Assembly: GCA_025934695.1 (NCBI GenBank)
Contig: JAICWS010000002.1
Coordinates: 62,001 to 126,000 of the forward strand
Direction: 5' to 3'
Length of the DNA: 64,000 nt
Origin: Alphaproteobacteria bacterium
GTDB lineage: Bacteria; Pseudomonadota; Alphaproteobacteria; Micavibrionales; UBA2020
How positions within the stretch are numbered: position 1 is the stretch's first letter; each line of letters starts with the position of its first letter. The notes beneath the pieces are model-generated. The model worked only from the letters and a program-made list of their open reading frames with translations, was not told the DNA's origin and did not search any database. Position numbers and translations under genes: made by a program. Of this stretch, positions 1 to 9,935 are shown one piece after another.

Positions 1-438
1 GCCATCCGCGCCTCCCGGAGTTTTAAGTTTAAGGGGCGGTTTCACGGTGATTTTATCTTCCGTGCCGTTCGTGATCGCCGCGATGAACTTCTCTTTCAGC
101 GAATGTGCCAGCACTCTCATGCGCCGGGGCCGTTCATGCGCCTCTGCCCGCAGGCGCTCATGCTCGACATCCCATTTCGCCTGCTGGTAATTGCTGAGGC
201 CGCTGGTCATCGCGATACCCCCGCCGAGCGCGAGCACAAGGGCGATCTCGCCGACATCGCCGAGGCCCAGCGCATTCGCGGCGAACACGGCGGCGATGAT
301 GCCGACAATAGCGGCGGCCTGGACCCCAAGCCGGACCCACTTATCCAGCCGCGCCGGATTCTCCGCGGTCGCGGCCAGCCGCTTTCGCAGCTCCGCGTCG
401 CTTAGCTCTTCCGGTGTTTTCGGTTTCTGAAGCGGCAT
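1..438 (-). CDS. Two-TM membrane protein with basic tail, 3' end beyond window
   Basis: I do not recognise the family. The frame is open from an ATG at 438 to the left edge (146 codons), so the C terminus is missing. A GGAGG Shine-Dalgarno lies 4 bases before the ATG and a strong promoter (471-500) lies upstream, which fix the start. The N terminus is charged and helical (residues 1-35). Two hydrophobic segments follow, about 37-58 and 62-76 (VQAAAIVGIIAAVFAANALG, then EIALVLALGGGIAM), then a basic amphipathic helix. The last visible residues include PLKLKTPGG, which resembles the basic L-K-x-K-P tails that end many proteins of the ankyrin region. It is probably a small inner-membrane protein with a cytoplasmic tail; its function is unknown. 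Confidence 0.7.
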   Translation of the reverse strand, partial: MPLQKPKTPEELSDAELRKRLAATAENPARLDKWVRLGVQAAAIVGIIAAVFAANALGLGDVGEIALVLALGGGIAMTSGLSNYQQAKWDVEHERLRAEAHERPRRMRVLAHSLKEKFIAAITNGTEDKITVKPPLKLKTPGGADG

Positions 439-470
439 TATCCTCCGTCGCCTCTCGTCAATCGGGAACT

Positions 471-500
471 AATATACCGAAGATGGTATGATTATGTCAA
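471..500 (-). promoter_or_regulatory. Promoter of the left-edge membrane protein gene
   Basis: On the minus strand a perfect TTGACA (495-500) is followed after 18 bases by TATATT (471-476), about 33 bases before the ATG. An imperfect dyad ATTAT-GTCAA-ATAAT (491-505) overlaps the -35 box and resembles the dyad found in two ankyrin promoters at 38.6 and 44.1 kb. The rest of 501-776 holds no gene I can support, only the guaC leader. Confidence 0.65.
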
Positions 501-776
501 ATAATATTGTAACCTATTGATATTACCCGCGGCTGGCGGCCTGCTGCCGCTGGACGAGTAGGCACAAGTTAGCGCGCCCTCTGGCCCGTCCGCGCCAGCG
601 GCAAAAGCTGCCCGAGCCGCTTTGGCCTTGTTCTTTCCTTAAAATCTCCTTATGAATAGACGAAACCCCCAATTCATCGCGGTTTCGAACAGCGGCAAAG
701 CTTTGTTAAAGCTTCGCTGGTAATTTTGCCTGTGGGCCGCTGTTGCCACCAAGGGCAGTTGAAGGGACAAATACCG

Positions 777-1793
777 ATGAGAATAGAAACCGAACGCAAA
801 CTCGACTTCGACGACGTGCTGATCCGCCCCAAGCGCTCGCGCCTCAAATCGCGCGGCGATGTGGACGTCCGGCGCACCTTCCGCCTGCCGCACGCGGGCG
901 TCGAGATCACGGGCGTTCCCATCATCGCGGCTAATATGGATACCGTCGGCACCGTCCGCATGGCGGCCGCGCTGGCCGAACACGATATCTTCACCGCGCT
1001 CCACAAGCATTACCCCATCGAGGAGCTGCAGAAGGCGAATATCTCGGGCGCTTTCTCTTTCGTAACCTTCGGCATCGACGACCTGAAAAAGGTCGACGGC
1101 GTCATGAACGCGCTGCAAAGCAACTCGATCAATAAAATCTGCCTCGACGTTGCCAACGGCTATACCGAGGCCTTCATCGAATTCATCCGCGACGTGCGCA
1201 AGCATCATCCCGGCAAGGTGATCATGGCTGGCAACGTCGCCACGCCCGATATGACCGAGGCGCTCATTCTCGCCGGCGCGGATATCGTGAAAGTGGGCAT
1301 CGGCCCCGGCTCCGCCTGCATGACGCGCGCGATGACCGGCGTCGGTTACCCGCAGCTCTCCGCCATCATCGAGTGCGCGGATGCGGCGCACGGACTTTCG
1401 GGCCTCATCTGTGCCGACGGCGGCTGCAAGATGCCGGGCGACGTGGCGAAAGCCTTCGCGGCCGGCGCGGACTTCGTCATGCTGGGCGGCATGTTCGCCG
1501 GCCATACCGAATGCCTGACGCCCGAACAGCTCGCGCATGTCAAAAAAGACGAGGGCGGGCTGGTCGAATATTACGGCATGTCCTCGAAAGTCGCGATGGA
1601 CCGCTATTCCGGAGGCGTCGCGCCGCACCGCGCGTCGGAAGGACGCGTCGTCAAGGTGGAATACAAGGGCGACGTGAAGGGCACGATCCAGGACATCCTG
1701 GGGGGCTTACGCTCCGCCTGCACTTATGTCGGCGCGGCGAAGCTGAAAGAATTCTCCAAGCGCGCGACCTTCGTGATCAAGAACGCGGCTTAA
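777..1793 (+). CDS. guaC: GMP reductase
   Basis: NADPH-dependent GMP reductase, which converts GMP to IMP and ammonia in purine salvage. The 338-aa product follows E. coli-type GuaC closely along its length: N-terminal [31 protein letters not shown], the nucleotide loop and catalytic cysteine in [13 protein letters not shown] (Cys about residue 181), then [33 protein letters not shown], the FYGMSS-type flap ([10 protein letters not shown]) and [16 protein letters not shown] chose the ATG at 777, with GAAGGG about 10 bases upstream, because the product then starts as MRIET, like known GuaC. A TTG 17 codons upstream is open but adds nonconserved residues. The stop codon shares a TTAA with the stop of the convergent gene. 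Confidence 0.96.
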   Translation: MRIETERKLDFDDVLIRPKRSRLKSRGDVDVRRTFRLPHAGVEITGVPIIAANMDTVGTVRMAAALAEHDIFTALHKHYPIEELQKANISGAFSFVTFGIDDLKKVDGVMNALQSNSINKICLDVANGYTEAFIEFIRDVRKHHPGKVIMAGNVATPDMTEALILAGADIVKVGIGPGSACMTRAMTGVGYPQLSAIIECADAAHGLSGLICADGGCKMPGDVAKAFAAGADFVMLGGMFAGHTECLTPEQLAHVKKDEGGLVEYYGMSSKVAMDRYSGGVAPHRASEGRVVKVEYKGDVKGTIQDILGGLRSACTYVGAAKLKEFSKRATFVIKNAA

Positions 1794-3694
1794 GTTTTTT
1801 TGCGTTTTTTCTGTTGCTGTGGAATCGCCGGCTGCGCGGTCGCCGGGCGCGGCGTTGTGCTGACCTTGAACAGCATCGGCTTGGGGAAGTCGTCGTCGAA
1901 GGGAAAGAATTTCATCCCCTCGACCGGCACCATCCAGCGGGGATACTTCTTGCTTTCCGTCACCGTGCGCAGCCAGGCATTTTTTGCCTCATTACCCGGA
2001 CAATAGAGCATCGCCTTGACCTGGCGCTTGTACAGCACGACATAGGCGCTGAATTCGTCCTTCGACCAGTTCAGGGCCTGCATGTCCTTCATGCCCTGCG
2101 CCTCGCGGTGGTAGTTCGACCCGATAATGCCGTACTTCGTGAAGAACAGGGCGTCGCCCCCCGAATTCGCCGGCACGTAGAGGATCTGGTCATCCTGGCC
2201 GAGCAGTTTGGGAAGCTGCTGGGTCTGCAGCACATAGCGGATCTCGTTCTGGCACAAGACCTGGGGCCCTCGGTCCACTTTCACGGGGATGACATGGTCG
2301 GCCAGGTTCATCAGCCCGAAGATCACGAGCAGCCACAGGTATTGCCGCCATTGGCGCGGCGGCGGTCGTTTCAACCTGAAGGTCGTCGCCATCGCGACAC
2401 CGGGCAGCAGCGCCGCGCAGAGGATAATCGCGATGGGCTGCACGTAATACTGCCAGCGGATCTGGAACAGGGTTAGTGTCGTGGTGTACACCAGCAGCGC
2501 CGTCAGCAGCGCGAAATAGCGGAACTTCTCGGGCCGCATGTGCCGCCAGCTGCGCCTGAAAACCATCGCCAGCAGCACGACCGCCAGCAGCGGCTCGGTC
2601 AGCCCGTTGATGATGTCCGACCAGGGGCTTTTAAACAGCGGCTGCGCTTCCGTCACATTGGGAAGGAAGAATTGGAAGATAAAAGGGTCCACATCCGCCA
2701 TCGGCCCCTTGAAGAATTTCGGATAGACCGCCCACATGCAGGCGCCGATGCCGATGGCCGCCGCTGCACCCGCGGTGATACGGCCCCTGAACGACACGCC
2801 CTTGTCAAACAGCGCCGCCATGAAGCCCGCCGCCGCGGCGCAGAGCCAGAGCAGCAGCACATGGACGATGGACAGCGTGTCGTAATAGGGGTGGAACCAT
2901 TCGGCGGGCGAACGCTCGATGAACAGCCCGATGGACACCATGACCGCCGCGCCCAGCGTCACCTGCGCCAGCGCCTCCATCTTCCGCGGCCGGAACAGGG
3001 CTTCCGCGCCCAGCAGCGCATAGACGGGCCCGGCCAGCATCAGCCCTTCCGGGCTCGTCCAGGTGATCGCGCCCAAGAGCGCGCCCGCGCCGAAAGCCGC
3101 GCGGAAGCTCATGTCCTCGATGGTGATCAGGCACAAAACGCCGCACCACAAGGTGCTCATGAAGCCGTGATGATCAGCGTCGCCCGGCGAGAAGTAGTCA
3201 CCGAGATACGGATTGAAGATCATCAATAGCACGGTTGCGATGCGCGTATGGGTCGAGAATTCAAAATGCCGCCTCGTCGTGCGCGCCATCGTGGCGATGG
3301 CGATCAGGCACAGCATCGGCGTGTACCAGGCGGCCGCCAGCAGGAGGCGCATCGTCGGCGTGAAGAAATGCGGCGTGAAACAAAAGTAAAGGGACGACAA
3401 TATGATATCGACAGGCCGCGTCCAGGGCGTGGCGACGCCGCCGAACGGCGCGTTGGTATGGGGAACGGCGTGATTGAAGAAGCCGCCGCCCGTCAGCCAT
3501 TGGCGCACTTCCGTCAGGCGCAGCCAGACGTCGGGGTTGGGCGGGCCTAGGGGTATCTTCAGGTTCGGAAACTGCAGCACGTCAATGCTGTGGATGCTGG
3601 CCGTCAGCACCATCGTGAAGGCGAAGATGCCCCACAGCGCCCTGCGGCGCAGGCGGCGGTCCTTTTCGGCCTGTGTCAGTGGTTGCTCTGCCAC
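1790..3694 (-). CDS. GT-C membrane glycosyltransferase (STT3-like), no GtrA domain
   Basis: Last gene of a leftward four-gene glycosylation operon. The 634-aa protein is polytopic, with a short cytoplasmic N terminus, one TM, then a loop with NPDVWLRL (about 53-60) that resembles the acidic first periplasmic loop of GT-C enzymes. [18 protein letters not shown] (about 169-177), TSPEGL and a soluble C-terminal part with [10 protein letters not shown] follow. All these motifs recur in the two upstream paralogues. GT-C enzymes transfer sugars from polyprenyl-phosphate carriers on the periplasmic face; oligosaccharyltransferase activity is only inferred, and WWDYG is not present. It starts with GTG one base after the upstream stop, with AAGGAG spanning that stop. 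Unlike its sisters it lacks the N-terminal GtrA domain. The C terminus is basic (KKRKKT). Confidence 0.8.
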   Translation of the reverse strand: MAEQPLTQAEKDRRLRRRALWGIFAFTMVLTASIHSIDVLQFPNLKIPLGPPNPDVWLRLTEVRQWLTGGGFFNHAVPHTNAPFGGVATPWTRPVDIILSSLYFCFTPHFFTPTMRLLLAAAWYTPMLCLIAIATMARTTRRHFEFSTHTRIATVLLMIFNPYLGDYFSPGDADHHGFMSTLWCGVLCLITIEDMSFRAAFGAGALLGAITWTSPEGLMLAGPVYALLGAEALFRPRKMEALAQVTLGAAVMVSIGLFIERSPAEWFHPYYDTLSIVHVLLLWLCAAAAGFMAALFDKGVSFRGRITAGAAAAIGIGACMWAVYPKFFKGPMADVDPFIFQFFLPNVTEAQPLFKSPWSDIINGLTEPLLAVVLLAMVFRRSWRHMRPEKFRYFALLTALLVYTTTLTLFQIRWQYYVQPIAIILCAALLPGVAMATTFRLKRPPPRQWRQYLWLLVIFGLMNLADHVIPVKVDRGPQVLCQNEIRYVLQTQQLPKLLGQDDQILYVPANSGGDALFFTKYGIIGSNYHREAQGMKDMQALNWSKDEFSAYVVLYKRQVKAMLYCPGNEAKNAWLRTVTESKKYPRWMVPVEGMKFFPFDDDFPKPMLFKVSTTPRPATAQPAIPQQQKKRKKT

Positions 3695-3695
3695 G

Positions 3696-5990
3696 CTACT
3701 CCTTCACTTTCGCCAGCACGGGAACCGGCCCGGAGATTTCCATGAAGCCGAGGCCCGGAACCGGCTTTAGCCACGAGGGGTATTTTTGCGTCACGCTCAA
3801 ACTATGCAGCCAGCTGCTGTCCGGGTATTGGCTCGGGCAGAACAGCGTGGCGCTGACCTGCCGCTCCTTCAGGGTTTTGCGCGCCTGCGCCGCACTCGTC
3901 GCGGTTTCGATGGTCCTTAAGTCGCGCAGGCCCGTTCCCTCGCGGTGATAGTTCGAGGCGATAATGCGATAGGGCGTGAAGAACTCGATCTCGCCGCCCG
4001 CGTCCGCGGGCGCGAACAATATGGCCTTGGGACCCAGCAGCGGTTGCAGCTTCTGTGTCTGGATGACATAGCGCATCTGCGCCAGGCAGGCGCCGGCTCC
4101 GGGCTGCGGTTTCGCCGGACTGAGGCCAATAGCGGCGGTGACGATGGCGAAAGCCGCCCACAGGATGAAATACATGCGCCAACTGCGCGGCACGCCCCGG
4201 AACAAGGCAAGGAATTTCGCAGGGGCCGCGCCCGCGATGCCCGGCAGCAGCGCCGCGCACAGCACGATGGCGACCGGTTGCAGGTAATAATCCCAGCGGA
4301 TCTGCACGGATGTCAGCGCGAAAGTATAGGCCAGCAGCGCCGCCAGCAGCGCCAGATACCGGCGGCGCTCCGCGCGCAGCGTCTCCCCGCCATGCCGGAA
4401 AGCGAGAACCAGCAGCGCCGCCGCCAGCAGCGGGTCGGCCAGCGTGTGCAGGATCTTCACGCCGGACAGGCTGAACAGCGGCTGCGTCTCTGCGACATTC
4501 GGCAGGAAGTACTGGAAGATGAAAGGGTCGGCATCCGCCATCGGCCCCTGAAAGAATTTGGGGAAGACGGCGTACATGAATGCTGCGACGCCCGCTGCCG
4601 CGGCGCACACGCCCAGGATCCGTGCGCGAAATCCCGCGCCGTGCGCGTAAACCAGCGCCAGCCCGATGGCCGCTACAGAAATTGCCGCGAGCAGGCAGAC
4701 ATGAACGATGGACAGCGTATCGTACGCGGGCGTCAACCAGGCATCAAAGGGCCGTTCGACGGCAAGACCCAGCGCAGCAACAAGTGCGGCACCCGCCGTC
4801 ATCGCGGCCAGCGCCGCCATGCGTTCCGGCGCGTACAGCGCCTCCAGCCCCAGCAGCGCATAGACGGGCGCTGCCAGCAGCAATCCTTCGGGGCTGACCC
4901 AGGTGATGCCGCCCAGCAGCGCGCCGGCCGCGGCTGCTGCGCCGATGCGGGGCGGAAATAAGGTGATCAGGCACAAGATCCCGCACCACAGCATGCTCAT
5001 GAAGCCGTGATGATCGGCGTCGCCGGGCGTGAAATAATCCGTCATCCAGGCATTCAGGACGCTCAGAAGGATCACGGCGACCGTGACATGAATCCCCTTA
5101 AATTCCCGCCGCGCCGCACCGGCCAGCAGCGCGACCGCCAGCAGGAACAGGACGGGCGCCATCCAGCAAGCGGCGAGCATCAGGCGTTCCGTTATAGGCA
5201 CGCCAGCGGGCGTCGTCAGGTAATAAAAAGCGGACAGGATGAGATCGACGGGCCGTGTCCAAGGGGTGGAAATTCCGCCGAAGGGCGCATTCGTCGCCGC
5301 GACGGCATGGCTGAAGAAGTCCCTGCCCGTCAAAAACTGGCGCACCTGCGCCAAGCGCACCCAGACATCGGGGTTCAGCGGGCCCAGCGGCACGGGGAAA
5401 TCGGGAAAGCGCAGGACCTGGTGGACGCGGCTGGCGGCGGAAACGATCAGGCCCGCGGCGAAAACCACCCAGACGCCGGGCGTGCGCAACCGCCGCCATG
5501 ACAGCTTGTCGGCCTCGCCCTTCGCCGCCGCCTCCTCCGGCGTGCCGGCCGGGAAGACCAGCAGGCGCAGCATCAGGAAGTTGAACACCAGCCCCGCGCC
5601 CACGCCCGCGCCGATCGCGAAGACGTTGAACACATCCTGCCACAGGCCCGGCAACGGCGCGGGCATAACAAACGGCTGCAGCCACAGCACGAGGCAGAAG
5701 ATCGCGTAATTCAGCGCCGCCGCCGTCAGCTGCACCGCGCCGAAGGCGACGAACTGCGACGAGGTGCGGACGGGCTTGCGGCTGTCGGTGAACGTATAGT
5801 AGCGGTGGAACAAATAGGTGCAACCGATCGCCCCCGTCATCGACAAGGCGCGCGCCGCATGCACGTCGAGGCCGAGATGATAGAAAATCTCCGCGCCGCC
5901 CGCGTCGAGCACGAAGCCGACACCGCCGACCACGAGATAGCGCAGAAAGGCGGGAGTGATGAAGCGCCGGATCAGCGGAAGCAGCGTCAT
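3696..5990 (-). CDS. GtrA-domain / GT-C glycosyltransferase fusion (paralogue 2)
   Basis: A 764-aa fusion. Residues 1-140 form a GtrA-like four-TM domain (FLRYLVVGGVGFVLDAG at the start, HRYYTFTDSRKP after TM3), a family linked to flipping polyprenyl-phosphate sugars. The rest is a GT-C transferase matching the neighbouring 634-aa protein, with [73 protein letters not shown] and IASNYHREGTG. The ATG at 5990 overlaps the stop of the upstream gene as ATGA, implying translational coupling. An upstream extension of the frame would lie inside the neighbour and is rejected. It likely moves a lipid-linked sugar outward and transfers it; acceptor unknown. Confidence 0.82.
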   Translation of the reverse strand: MTLLPLIRRFITPAFLRYLVVGGVGFVLDAGGAEIFYHLGLDVHAARALSMTGAIGCTYLFHRYYTFTDSRKPVRTSSQFVAFGAVQLTAAALNYAIFCLVLWLQPFVMPAPLPGLWQDVFNVFAIGAGVGAGLVFNFLMLRLLVFPAGTPEEAAAKGEADKLSWRRLRTPGVWVVFAAGLIVSAASRVHQVLRFPDFPVPLGPLNPDVWVRLAQVRQFLTGRDFFSHAVAATNAPFGGISTPWTRPVDLILSAFYYLTTPAGVPITERLMLAACWMAPVLFLLAVALLAGAARREFKGIHVTVAVILLSVLNAWMTDYFTPGDADHHGFMSMLWCGILCLITLFPPRIGAAAAAGALLGGITWVSPEGLLLAAPVYALLGLEALYAPERMAALAAMTAGAALVAALGLAVERPFDAWLTPAYDTLSIVHVCLLAAISVAAIGLALVYAHGAGFRARILGVCAAAAGVAAFMYAVFPKFFQGPMADADPFIFQYFLPNVAETQPLFSLSGVKILHTLADPLLAAALLVLAFRHGGETLRAERRRYLALLAALLAYTFALTSVQIRWDYYLQPVAIVLCAALLPGIAGAAPAKFLALFRGVPRSWRMYFILWAAFAIVTAAIGLSPAKPQPGAGACLAQMRYVIQTQKLQPLLGPKAILFAPADAGGEIEFFTPYRIIASNYHREGTGLRDLRTIETATSAAQARKTLKERQVSATLFCPSQYPDSSWLHSLSVTQKYPSWLKPVPGLGFMEISGPVPVLAKVKE

Positions 5991-8257
5991 TTCATCCCCT
6001 TGAGGCGGAACAACAGCGGCTCCTTGTCTTTGTCGTTCGCGAAATGCAGGCCTTTCACCGGCACCATCCAGGCCGGGCGCTTCTTCGGATTCGCCGCCGC
6101 GGCCAGCCAGCTGTCGGCGGGCACGAACACCGGGCAATAGAGCATCGCGGCGACCTGGTGCTTTTTCAGCAGCGGCTCCGCCGCCTTCGCCGTGGTTGCG
6201 GCATAGATATCATGCATTTCCTGCAGGCCCGCGCCCTCGCGGTGATAGTTCGAGGCGATGATGCGATAGGGCGTGAAGAACAAAGTGTCGCCGCCCGAAT
6301 CCTCCGGCGTGAACAGCACCTGGTTATTGTCGCCCAGCAATGGCTGCAGCTGCTGCGTCTGGATGACATAGCGGATTTCCGTCATACAGCCGAGCGATCC
6401 CGCCGTGGAGTGGCTGAAGTTCAGGTGGATCAGGAAATTCATCCCGAAATAGGCCAGCCACAGGACCGCGTAGGGCCTAACCGCGCGCGGCAGGCGGCGC
6501 AGGTACACCCAGGGGCGCGACCAGGGCATCGCCGTGACAGCCGTCACCGTCATGGCGATGGCGGCGATGGCGACGGGATGCATGTAATAGGCCCAGCGGA
6601 TCTGGAACAGCGTCATGACCGTCGTGACGAACAAGAGCAGCGACAGGATCCACAGGCGCAGCTTGCGCTCGGGCCGCACATAGGACCGGAGCAGCGCCGC
6701 GGCAATAAGCCCCGCCGCCAGCACGGGCTCCATCAACTCGCGGACAATGTCTTCCCAGCCATTCGAGAAGAGGAATTTCGCCTCGCCAACGCGCGGCAGG
6801 AAGCCGGTGAAAATGAATGGATCGGCATCGGCCAGGGGCCCTGAAAAGAAGCGCGGATAAAGAATATATTCGGCCAGTAGCACGGCCGCGCCCGCAACGC
6901 AGGCCAAAAAAAACCGCGCCGAAGCCGCCACACCGCGCCGGCTGATCTCGGCCAGCACAAAGGCCGCCGCGGCGCAGAGCCATAACAGCGAGACCTGCAC
7001 GATGGAAATCGAATCGAACACCTGTTTCGTCAGCGCGTCGCCAGGCGGCATTTCAACGAACAGGCCGAAGGTCGCCACGGCCGCGGCGCCTAGCGCCGTA
7101 TAGGCGAGGCCCGGCGCCTTTCTCGCATCCCACAGCATCAGCGCGCCCAGCAGCGCATAGACGGTCGCCGTCAAAATCAGCGCCTCGGGGCTGATCCAGA
7201 TCATCAGACCCAAAATGCCGCCCGCGATGAGCGCCGTTTTCGGCGCATAATCGCGCCGCAGCAGCATCGCCAGCACGCCGCACCACAACATGCTCAGCAG
7301 CCCGTGATGGTCGGAATCCCCTGGAATGAAATAATAGAAAGTGTCCGGACTGAACAGGATCAGCAGCGCCACGAAGCCCAGCACATGCAGGTTGTCGAAC
7401 TGCCGCCGCGCCGCCAGCGTCAGCAGCGCGATCGCGCCGAGGCCGATGCAGGGCGGCATCCAGGTGGCGGCCAGCAGCAACCGCACCGTCATGGGCAGGC
7501 TGTGCGGCGTGAAGAAGTAGAAAATCGACAGGATGATATCCAGCGGCCGCGTCCAGGGCGTCGCGATGCCGCCCACAGGCGCGTTCACGTTGCGCACCGT
7601 GTGGTCGAAAAATCCGGCCAGCCCGCCCATCAGCCACTGGCGCACCTGCGCCAGACGCACGAAAGGATCGGGATCGAACGGGCCCAACACGTCTTTGAGC
7701 TGCGGCCAGTCCATGACCATCTGATGATGCCCGCGCACCATCTGGAGCATCAGGCAAAAGATTAGCAGCCACAAGAGCACGCGCTTGAAGGTTTTCGTCG
7801 ATACCGGGGAGGCCATATCTTTTGCGGCGCTCTTTGCCGCTCTCGCGGGGAGCAGGCGGTTCAGCATCATGTAGTTGAAGAAAAATCCGCCGGCCGCGCC
7901 GCACAGCAGCGCGAAAATCCGCCCGGCGAAACCAACCGGGTGCGGAAGCGACCAGAGAATGCGCATAAAAATGCCGAAACTCAACACCCCGCTTGCCGCC
8001 TGCAGCGTACCGAACGGAATGGGCTGCCCATGCACGGTCTTGGCCTTTTGATAGGCGGCGTAAGTGAAGGCGCGGTGCAGGAAAAAAGCGGCGACAGTCG
8101 CCAGCGTGACCGATAAGGCGCGGGCCAGATGTACTTCCCAGCCCAGGTTCAGCAGCAGCTCCATGCCCACAATATCGAGCAGCAGCGCAGGTGCTCCCGC
8201 CGCAAGATGCCGCAGGAGAAGGGGGTTGATCTTGCGAAGGGCCGAACTGGATGACAT
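5987..8257 (-). CDS. GtrA-domain / GT-C glycosyltransferase fusion (paralogue 3)
   Basis: A 756-aa protein with the same architecture as its downstream sister: an N-terminal GtrA-like region of four TMs (residues about 15-145, with HRAFTYAAY after the third TM) followed by a GT-C transferase. Shared landmarks are FDPDPFVRLAQVRQWL, PWTRPLDIILS, IPGDSDHHGLLSMLWCGV (GDSDHHG replaces GDADHHG), ISPEALILT, DADPFIFTGFLPRVGE, EIRYVIQTQQLQPLLG and IASNYHREGAG. It begins 9 bases after the stop of the GT2 gene and ends in an ATGA overlap with the next gene. The GT2, GtrA and GT-C functions thus sit in one transcript: make the lipid-linked sugar, flip it, transfer it. Divergence among the three copies suggests different donors or acceptors. 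Confidence 0.82.
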   Translation of the reverse strand: MSSSSALRKINPLLLRHLAAGAPALLLDIVGMELLLNLGWEVHLARALSVTLATVAAFFLHRAFTYAAYQKAKTVHGQPIPFGTLQAASGVLSFGIFMRILWSLPHPVGFAGRIFALLCGAAGGFFFNYMMLNRLLPARAAKSAAKDMASPVSTKTFKRVLLWLLIFCLMLQMVRGHHQMVMDWPQLKDVLGPFDPDPFVRLAQVRQWLMGGLAGFFDHTVRNVNAPVGGIATPWTRPLDIILSIFYFFTPHSLPMTVRLLLAATWMPPCIGLGAIALLTLAARRQFDNLHVLGFVALLILFSPDTFYYFIPGDSDHHGLLSMLWCGVLAMLLRRDYAPKTALIAGGILGLMIWISPEALILTATVYALLGALMLWDARKAPGLAYTALGAAAVATFGLFVEMPPGDALTKQVFDSISIVQVSLLWLCAAAAFVLAEISRRGVAASARFFLACVAGAAVLLAEYILYPRFFSGPLADADPFIFTGFLPRVGEAKFLFSNGWEDIVRELMEPVLAAGLIAAALLRSYVRPERKLRLWILSLLLFVTTVMTLFQIRWAYYMHPVAIAAIAMTVTAVTAMPWSRPWVYLRRLPRAVRPYAVLWLAYFGMNFLIHLNFSHSTAGSLGCMTEIRYVIQTQQLQPLLGDNNQVLFTPEDSGGDTLFFTPYRIIASNYHREGAGLQEMHDIYAATTAKAAEPLLKKHQVAAMLYCPVFVPADSWLAAAANPKKRPAWMVPVKGLHFANDKDKEPLLFRLKGMK

Positions 8258-8266
8258 TCAAACCAT

Positions 8267-9193
8267 CTAGCGCTGGCTGTTCAGGTAGAACAGGTGCCGG
8301 GTTTCGCGATAGGCGCGCGCCGTGCTTTCCAGCACCATGCCCGCCACGAAGACGATCGTCGCCAAAAGCCCGATGGCGCTGGCCAGAATGGCGGTGGGTT
8401 GGCGGTCGACGCGATGCGTCTCGAAAAACTCGACGATGACCGGCACGCCCAAAATCAGCGACAGCAGCATCAGGAACACGGCGATCATGCCGAAGAAGAT
8501 GATGGGTCGCAGCTCCTTGTACAGCAGCACGATCGACCAGAGGATGCGAAAGCCATCGCGATAGGTTTTCAGCTTGCTGTGCGATCCTTCGGGCCGCTCG
8601 CCATAGGGCGAGGGGATCTCGATGAAGGGAATGCGCTGCTCGAGCGTGAAGACGGAAAGCTCGGTCTCCGTCTCGAAACCTTTACTATGCGCGGGGAATG
8701 ATTTCACGAACCGGCGGGAAAAAGCGCGGTAGCCGGAAAAGATATCTTCCATCCCGCGCCCGAACAGGTTCGCCACGATGAAATTGAACAGCTTGTTGCC
8801 GAACCGGTGGCCCGCCGGGAAGGATTCCGCCTTGCCCTTGCGGATGCCGACCGACATGTCGGCCTGGCCCGAGCGCACGGCGTCGATCAGCAGGGGCGCG
8901 GTCTTGGGGTCATAGGTCGTATCGGCGTCCACCATCAGGTAAATGTCGGCGTCGATATCCGCGAACATACGGCGAATGACGTTTCCCTTGCCCTGCAGCC
9001 GCACCGGACGCACTTCGACGCCTTCACCGCGCGCCAGCTCGGCCGACCTGTCTTTTGAATTGTTGTCGAAAACGACGATCCGTGCGCCCGGCACCGCCTC
9101 GCGCATCTGCCGGATCGTGGGTACGATGGTCAGTTCTTCGTTATAACAGGGCAGGAGAACGACCACGTTCTCCCGTTTCGGATTATCCGCCAA
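8267..9193 (-). CDS. GT2 polyprenyl-phosphate sugar synthase
   Basis: First gene of the glycosylation operon; 308 aa. The N-terminal GT-A domain shows VVLLPCYNEE, VVFDNNSKDRS, QGKGNVIR, YLMVDADTTYDP (the DxD metal and nucleotide-sugar site), DIFSGYRAFSRRFVKSFP and GFETETELS, as in dolichyl/undecaprenyl-phosphate mannose or glucose synthases. Two C-terminal TM segments (about 232-255 and 268-292) anchor it to the inner membrane. It should load a sugar onto polyprenyl phosphate for the GtrA/GT-C proteins encoded downstream. The start is TTG at 9193 with AAGGGGGG about 8 bases upstream; no ATG lies nearby. Which sugar is used cannot be told. Confidence 0.88.
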   Translation of the reverse strand: MADNPKRENVVVLLPCYNEELTIVPTIRQMREAVPGARIVVFDNNSKDRSAELARGEGVEVRPVRLQGKGNVIRRMFADIDADIYLMVDADTTYDPKTAPLLIDAVRSGQADMSVGIRKGKAESFPAGHRFGNKLFNFIVANLFGRGMEDIFSGYRAFSRRFVKSFPAHSKGFETETELSVFTLEQRIPFIEIPSPYGERPEGSHSKLKTYRDGFRILWSIVLLYKELRPIIFFGMIAVFLMLLSLILGVPVIVEFFETHRVDRQPTAILASAIGLLATIVFVAGMVLESTARAYRETRHLFYLNSQR

Positions 9194-9305
9194 ATGAAAG
9201 CCCCCCTTAAAGCAACCCCTTAAAACCTATGGCTATTCTGCACCATTCGGGGCGCAAAAACCAAGTCTAATAGGCGATATGAGGGGTGGGGAAGCTATGT
9301 CAAGG

Positions 9306-9434
9306 TTAGGCAAGCGCGGGAGTTTTGGGGCGATAGCAGGCGCACATCTCATGCACCGGGATCGAGGGCTTCGGCGCGGGCGAGGCATTCTGGTTAAAGC
9401 AGGCGGCGCATTCTTTATTTTGAAGTGACGACAT
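9306..9434 (-). CDS. 42-aa cysteine-rich small protein
   Basis: A short frame with an excellent AAGGAG 6 bases before its ATG at 9434. The product begins MSSLQNKECAACFNQ and carries two C-x-x-C/C-x-C pairs (ECAAC near residues 9-12 and MCACY near 31-33) separated by a proline/serine-rich linker, then ends LA-stop. Four cysteines in two close pairs suggest zinc or another metal, or a disulphide protein; I know no family. It lies upstream of the GT2 gene in the same direction but 112 bases away, so linkage to the glycosylation operon is uncertain. Support rests on the ribosome site and composition. Confidence 0.55.
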   Translation of the reverse strand: MSSLQNKECAACFNQNASPAPKPSIPVHEMCACYRPKTPALA

Positions 9435-9537
9435 GGTCGGCTCCTTTCATCTGTTGCCCTGTCTTTCGCAGCCAGGATGAAAAGAGTTACAGCGGTGTCG
9501 ATTACGTAAAGGACTTGTTTTGCGGAGCCCAAAAAAA

Positions 9538-9572
9538 CAAAACCCCGCTATCATGCGGGGCTATCAGTTTTT
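9538..9572. terminator. Hairpin with flanking A and T runs
   Basis: CCCCGC (9543-9548), loop TATCAT, GCGGGG (9555-9560), with an A-rich run directly on the left and a T run on the right. It is a usable terminator in either direction, best for leftward transcripts. The remainder of 9580-9930 is A+T-richer and holds no gene I can support. Confidence 0.55.
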
Positions 9573-9935
9573 TTCTTTTCTTTAACCCTCTCTTACCGAG
9601 AGTATATGTGAGCCATTTGTTTGCTTTTGGCGGGCTTTTTTTGTTCTTCTTCATTGATAAGTTGTGTGCGGATTGAAACCCCAGACTCAACATATATTTT
9701 GAAGCACCCTCTGTATACGCGAGGGGCCGGTCGAAAAGCAACCAAATTTTGCCATAAGCCTAAAATTATCCTGTGGCGGGATAAAATATAATTATACTGC
9801 TCCGCAGCATAAAAAGCGCTAATTTAATTACAAAACCGCCGAAAGGCTTTTTAGCCGCTTCGCAAACTTGAATCGAATCAAGGCCTTCCTGAGTCGCCTT
9901 CACCCTTGAAACCCACGCATTGCGGAATATCCTCA

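Noticed and set aside
9425-9676. Plus-strand frame over the terminator at 9.55 kb
   Set aside because: It crosses a hairpin terminator and yields a Phe/Leu-rich product with no ribosome site.
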